Shown here: in pieces, positions 6,784-8,502 of the stretch
Numbering within the stretch: position 1 is the first letter of the stretch
How the letters are laid out: each line of letters begins with the position of its first letter
The notes under the pieces: generated by a model
The model's database searches: none
The model's input: only the letters and a program-made list of their open reading frames with translations
Told to the model about the DNA's origin: nothing
Made by a program: the position numbers and the translations under genes
NCBI GenBank assembly: GCA_016839405.1
Contig: JAEOUJ010000400.1
Span: 1-8,502 of the forward strand
DNA from: Candidatus Gerdarchaeota archaeon
GTDB taxonomy: Archaea; Asgardarchaeota; Heimdallarchaeia; JABLTI01
DNA: 8,502 nucleotides
Direction of reading: 5' to 3'

Positions 6784-7890
6784 TCAGAGTTTTTTATAAC
6801 CAAATCGTTTGAAAATATGGTCACAATTTTCATTTACAAGTTTGATAAAATCATCTGAGAATTCATATTCCATTGGTTTGTAATCTTTTTGGCTTTCTAT
6901 AAAATCAATGTATTTTTGTTTATTTTCATCAAAACCTTTGATATTAAGATCTTTGTATATTTGCTCAAGGATTTTCATTGGTTCTTTAATGAAATCTTCG
7001 TATTTTATATCAATCCAATTTTCTTTAGGTATGCCTTCGATTTTTTGCTCCCAATTAATGTAAAGTTCATTATAAATATCAAGAACATTTTTCTTCACAT
7101 CTTCTTCATTCCACGTTTGGAGTGAAAATATACCAAAAGTATCTAGATGAAATCTTAATGATGAAGCATATACTTCGTATGGATTTCGATAAAGATGAAT
7201 ATATTTTGCATTTGGATACATTTCCTTTAAATATTGAACTCTATAGGTGTTTGCTGGATTCTTGAGAACCATTATTTTACCTTTGTTTTTATAAGCAACT
7301 TTTTTAATAAAGTGAGTATACCTGCGCTTCCATCTTTCCAAATCTTTTGGTTTTGCTTTCTCAAAAGACTTGTAGCTTGCATATGTTTTGAAATTTCTTG
7401 GAAAGATCATACTATGAAAGAAACCATATTTATCTATTGCACCTAGAGAGTGCTCCTCTTCACCTGGTAAATCAGCATTGATTTTTATTTCATCCATTGG
7501 TCTAGTCTCTGGTAGAGATATTTCTATTAGCTTTCGTGTAAATTTTGGAAATGCTAGGAAGAAATGTGGTGCATAAACTTCAATATTTGAAACTAATCCT
7601 TTACTTTTATCTTGAGCAAAGAGATAATGTAGAAATGTTGTTCCACTACGCCAATGACCAATAATAAAAATAGGATCTTCTTCTAAATGATATTTCTTTA
7701 TTTTCCTTTTAAATCGTAATCTTTCAATTACTCGTAAAGGAAATGTTATTCCACTTAATGTCATCGAGTAAAACAATCTTAGCCAATATTTTGGATGTAC
7801 CCTAAATTTATTCTGAAATAATAAACGCCAAATATTACTAGTAGATGCACCTCCTAATGGGCATCTATTGATAATCCAATGTTCCTTCAT
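6784..7890 (-). CDS. PAPS-dependent sulfotransferase, paralog 2 (Sulfotransfer_3-like)
   Basis: This predicted 368-residue sulfotransferase is clearly paralogous to the downstream gene. From the shared PLGG motif (11-14) to the C-terminus the two align with a single one-residue gap, lying between the FP(K/R) motif and the following Trp, and a large share of residues match. The PAPS 5'-phosphosulfate loop is IIGHWRSGTTFL (76-87), with Arg81, Gly83, Thr84 and Thr85. The 3'-phosphate site is HLYRNPYEVYAS (232-243), with Arg235 and Ser243; Asn236 replaces the more usual Asp of R-D-P. LPETRPMDE (126-134) and IKYEDFIKEP (295-304) are also conserved. A hydrophobic N-terminal helix (36-52) may touch the membrane; the Lys-rich leader of the paralog is absent. 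The ATG at 7888-7890 has GAGG (7901-7904) 10 bases upstream. The differing N-termini suggest different locations or partners; the acceptor is unknown. Confidence 0.9.
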   Translation of the reverse strand: MKEHWIINRCPLGGASTSNIWRLLFQNKFRVHPKYWLRLFYSMTLSGITFPLRVIERLRFKRKIKKYHLEEDPIFIIGHWRSGTTFLHYLFAQDKSKGLVSNIEVYAPHFFLAFPKFTRKLIEISLPETRPMDEIKINADLPGEEEHSLGAIDKYGFFHSMIFPRNFKTYASYKSFEKAKPKDLERWKRRYTHFIKKVAYKNKGKIMVLKNPANTYRVQYLKEMYPNAKYIHLYRNPYEVYASSLRFHLDTFGIFSLQTWNEEDVKKNVLDIYNELYINWEQKIEGIPKENWIDIKYEDFIKEPMKILEQIYKDLNIKGFDENKQKYIDFIESQKDYKPMEYEFSDDFIKLVNENCDHIFKRFGYKKL

Positions 7891-7918
7891 TTTTAATGAG
7901 CCTCAAATAAAATTGATT

Positions 7919-7958
7919 TTGCCAAACCTAAAAATTGATAGAAATAATATAATATAAT
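7919..7958 (-). promoter_or_regulatory. Promoter of sulfotransferase 2 with the shared GGTTTGGCAA element
   Basis: A strong AT box (AATAATATAATATAAT, 7944-7959 on the plus strand) is followed on the minus strand by GGTTTGGCAA (7928 down to 7919) at the expected transcription start, giving a leader of about 30 bases. TTTG-C-CAAA (7918-7926) is symmetrical around one base, a form often seen in operators. The element is identical over 10 bases to the one before sulfotransferase 1. Confidence 0.55.
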
Positions 7959-7980
7959 GTTTTTGTCTCTATTATTATAA

Positions 7981-8017
7981 AATAAAAAAAGGAAAAAGAA
8001 AAATTCTAACTAGAATT
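7981..8017 (-). terminator. Intrinsic-like terminator of the APS kinase gene
   Basis: The perfect inverted repeat AATTCTA (8002-8008)/TAGAATT (8011-8017) has a two-base centre and includes the TAG stop (8006-8008). On the minus strand it is followed at once by a long pyrimidine tract of mostly T (8003 down to about 7981). A larger alternative stem pairs 7992-8003 with 8027-8038, inside the coding end. Either form would end the cysC transcript before sulfotransferase 2. Confidence 0.65.
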
Positions 8018-8502
8018 AGGAATTATTTTTTCTTTTTCTAGGTAATTTAAAATTATCTTAACACTTTCATCAATAGTTTCATATTCAGTGTCGCATACTA
8101 TTTCAGGAGTGGGTGGTTCTTCATAGGGGTGACTTACACCAGTGAAATTCTCAATTTCTCCAGCAAAAGCTTTTTCATATAATCCTTTAACATCTCTACG
8201 AGCACATTCTTCTACAGATGCCTTAACAAATACTTCAACAAATTTGGCACTTTCTTCATTAACTTCTTTTCGAGCATTATCTCGTACAGAAATATAAGGT
8301 GAAATAAAAGAAACTAAAGTTGCTACTCCATGCTTTGCAAGCAATCTTGTAACAAAAGTTATTCTTTCAATGTTTTTCTTTCGATCTTCTTCAGAAAAGC
8401 CTAAATCTCTTGTAAGTGATTTTCTTACAATATCACCATCTAATCTTTGAGCACGAAGACCTCTTTTTAACAATTCTTTCTCTAAATTTATTGCTAATGT
8501 TG
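8006..8502 (-). CDS. cysC: Adenylylsulfate (APS) kinase, 5' end outside the window
   Basis: APS kinase phosphorylates the 3'-hydroxyl of adenylyl sulfate with ATP to give PAPS, the sulfate donor for sulfotransferases. The last 164 residues are visible and match the family throughout: a LDGDIVR motif (Asp21 and Asp23 of the visible part), the LGFSEEDRKKNIERI segment, SPY with the family's conserved serine and the following Arg (about 67-73), FVEVFVKASVEECARRD (about 88-104), then GLYEKAFAGEIENFTG and PYEEPPTPE. The frame stays open to the window edge and its first residues (TLAINLEKELLKRG) align with the helix after the Walker A loop, so roughly 20 N-terminal residues with the P-loop lie beyond 8502. 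An in-frame TTG at 8473 is therefore not the start. It appears to be a stand-alone kinase with no fused ATP sulfurylase at its C-terminus. It is on the same strand as, and upstream of, both sulfotransferase genes. Confidence 0.95.
   Translation of the reverse strand, partial: TLAINLEKELLKRGLRAQRLDGDIVRKSLTRDLGFSEEDRKKNIERITFVTRLLAKHGVATLVSFISPYISVRDNARKEVNEESAKFVEVFVKASVEECARRDVKGLYEKAFAGEIENFTGVSHPYEEPPTPEIVCDTEYETIDESVKIILNYLEKEKIIPNSS

Noticed and set aside
6889..7446. Two open frames (6889-7125 and 7234-7446) antisense to sulfotransferase 2
   Set aside because: Both are Phe/Ile-rich shadows of the AT-rich sulfotransferase gene without their own start signals.
8471..8473. TTG at 8473 as the start of APS kinase
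   Set aside because: The frame remains open to the window edge and the upstream residues match the family helix after the P-loop, so the gene simply runs off the window rather than being a P-loop-less or broken kinase.
5492..8502. A single three-gene operon cysC-sulfotransferase-sulfotransferase
   Set aside because: Gaps above 100 bases with hairpin/T-tract elements and new TATA-like boxes argue for separate transcripts, although read-through cannot be excluded.
1..8502. CRISPR arrays, insertion sequences, tRNA or rRNA genes
   Set aside because: I saw no regularly spaced repeats, transposase motifs, terminal inverted repeats of IS type, or cloverleaf-like GC-rich segments; the intergenic gaps are short and AT-rich.

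Overview
This window reads as chromosomal DNA from an archaeon. It is AT-rich, and several genes have TATA-box-like promoters close to their starts. One start has an archaeal-type Shine-Dalgarno sequence (AGGTGGAT) and another looks leaderless. Hairpins followed by T-rich tracts lie between genes. The protein content (zinc-ribbon membrane protein, large calcium-motif surface protein, HEAT-repeat protein, cytoplasmic S9 peptidase, PAPS-type sulfotransferases) would suit an Asgard/Lokiarchaeia-like genome. That lineage call is inference only; no marker gene here settles it.

Left part (1-2700, minus strand): a small membrane protein with an N-terminal zinc ribbon and four predicted membrane helices lies downstream of a 536-residue surface protein. 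The surface protein has a signal/anchor, a propeller-like repeat region, two acidic calcium-binding-type motifs and a C-terminal membrane helix with a basic tail. A divergent promoter region of about 190 bases follows.

Middle part (2738-5481, plus strand): a 160-residue HEAT-repeat protein, then a complete S9-family serine peptidase with Ser548/Asp629/His663 and an apparently leaderless promoter. The peptidase gene converges with the next gene, and one imperfect hairpin covers both stop codons.

Right part (5492-8502, minus strand): this is the most interesting block. In transcription order it holds APS kinase (cysC; its 5' end lies beyond the right edge) and two paralogous sulfotransferases with intact PAPS-binding motifs. 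APS kinase makes PAPS and sulfotransferases consume it, so together they look like a small archaeal sulfation module. The three genes are co-directional but separated by about 115-120 bases containing terminator-like hairpins and fresh TATA elements. They therefore look like three separately promoted genes. The two sulfotransferase promoters share an identical 10-base element at the predicted transcription start, which suggests common control. The acceptor that is sulfated cannot be read from the sequence.
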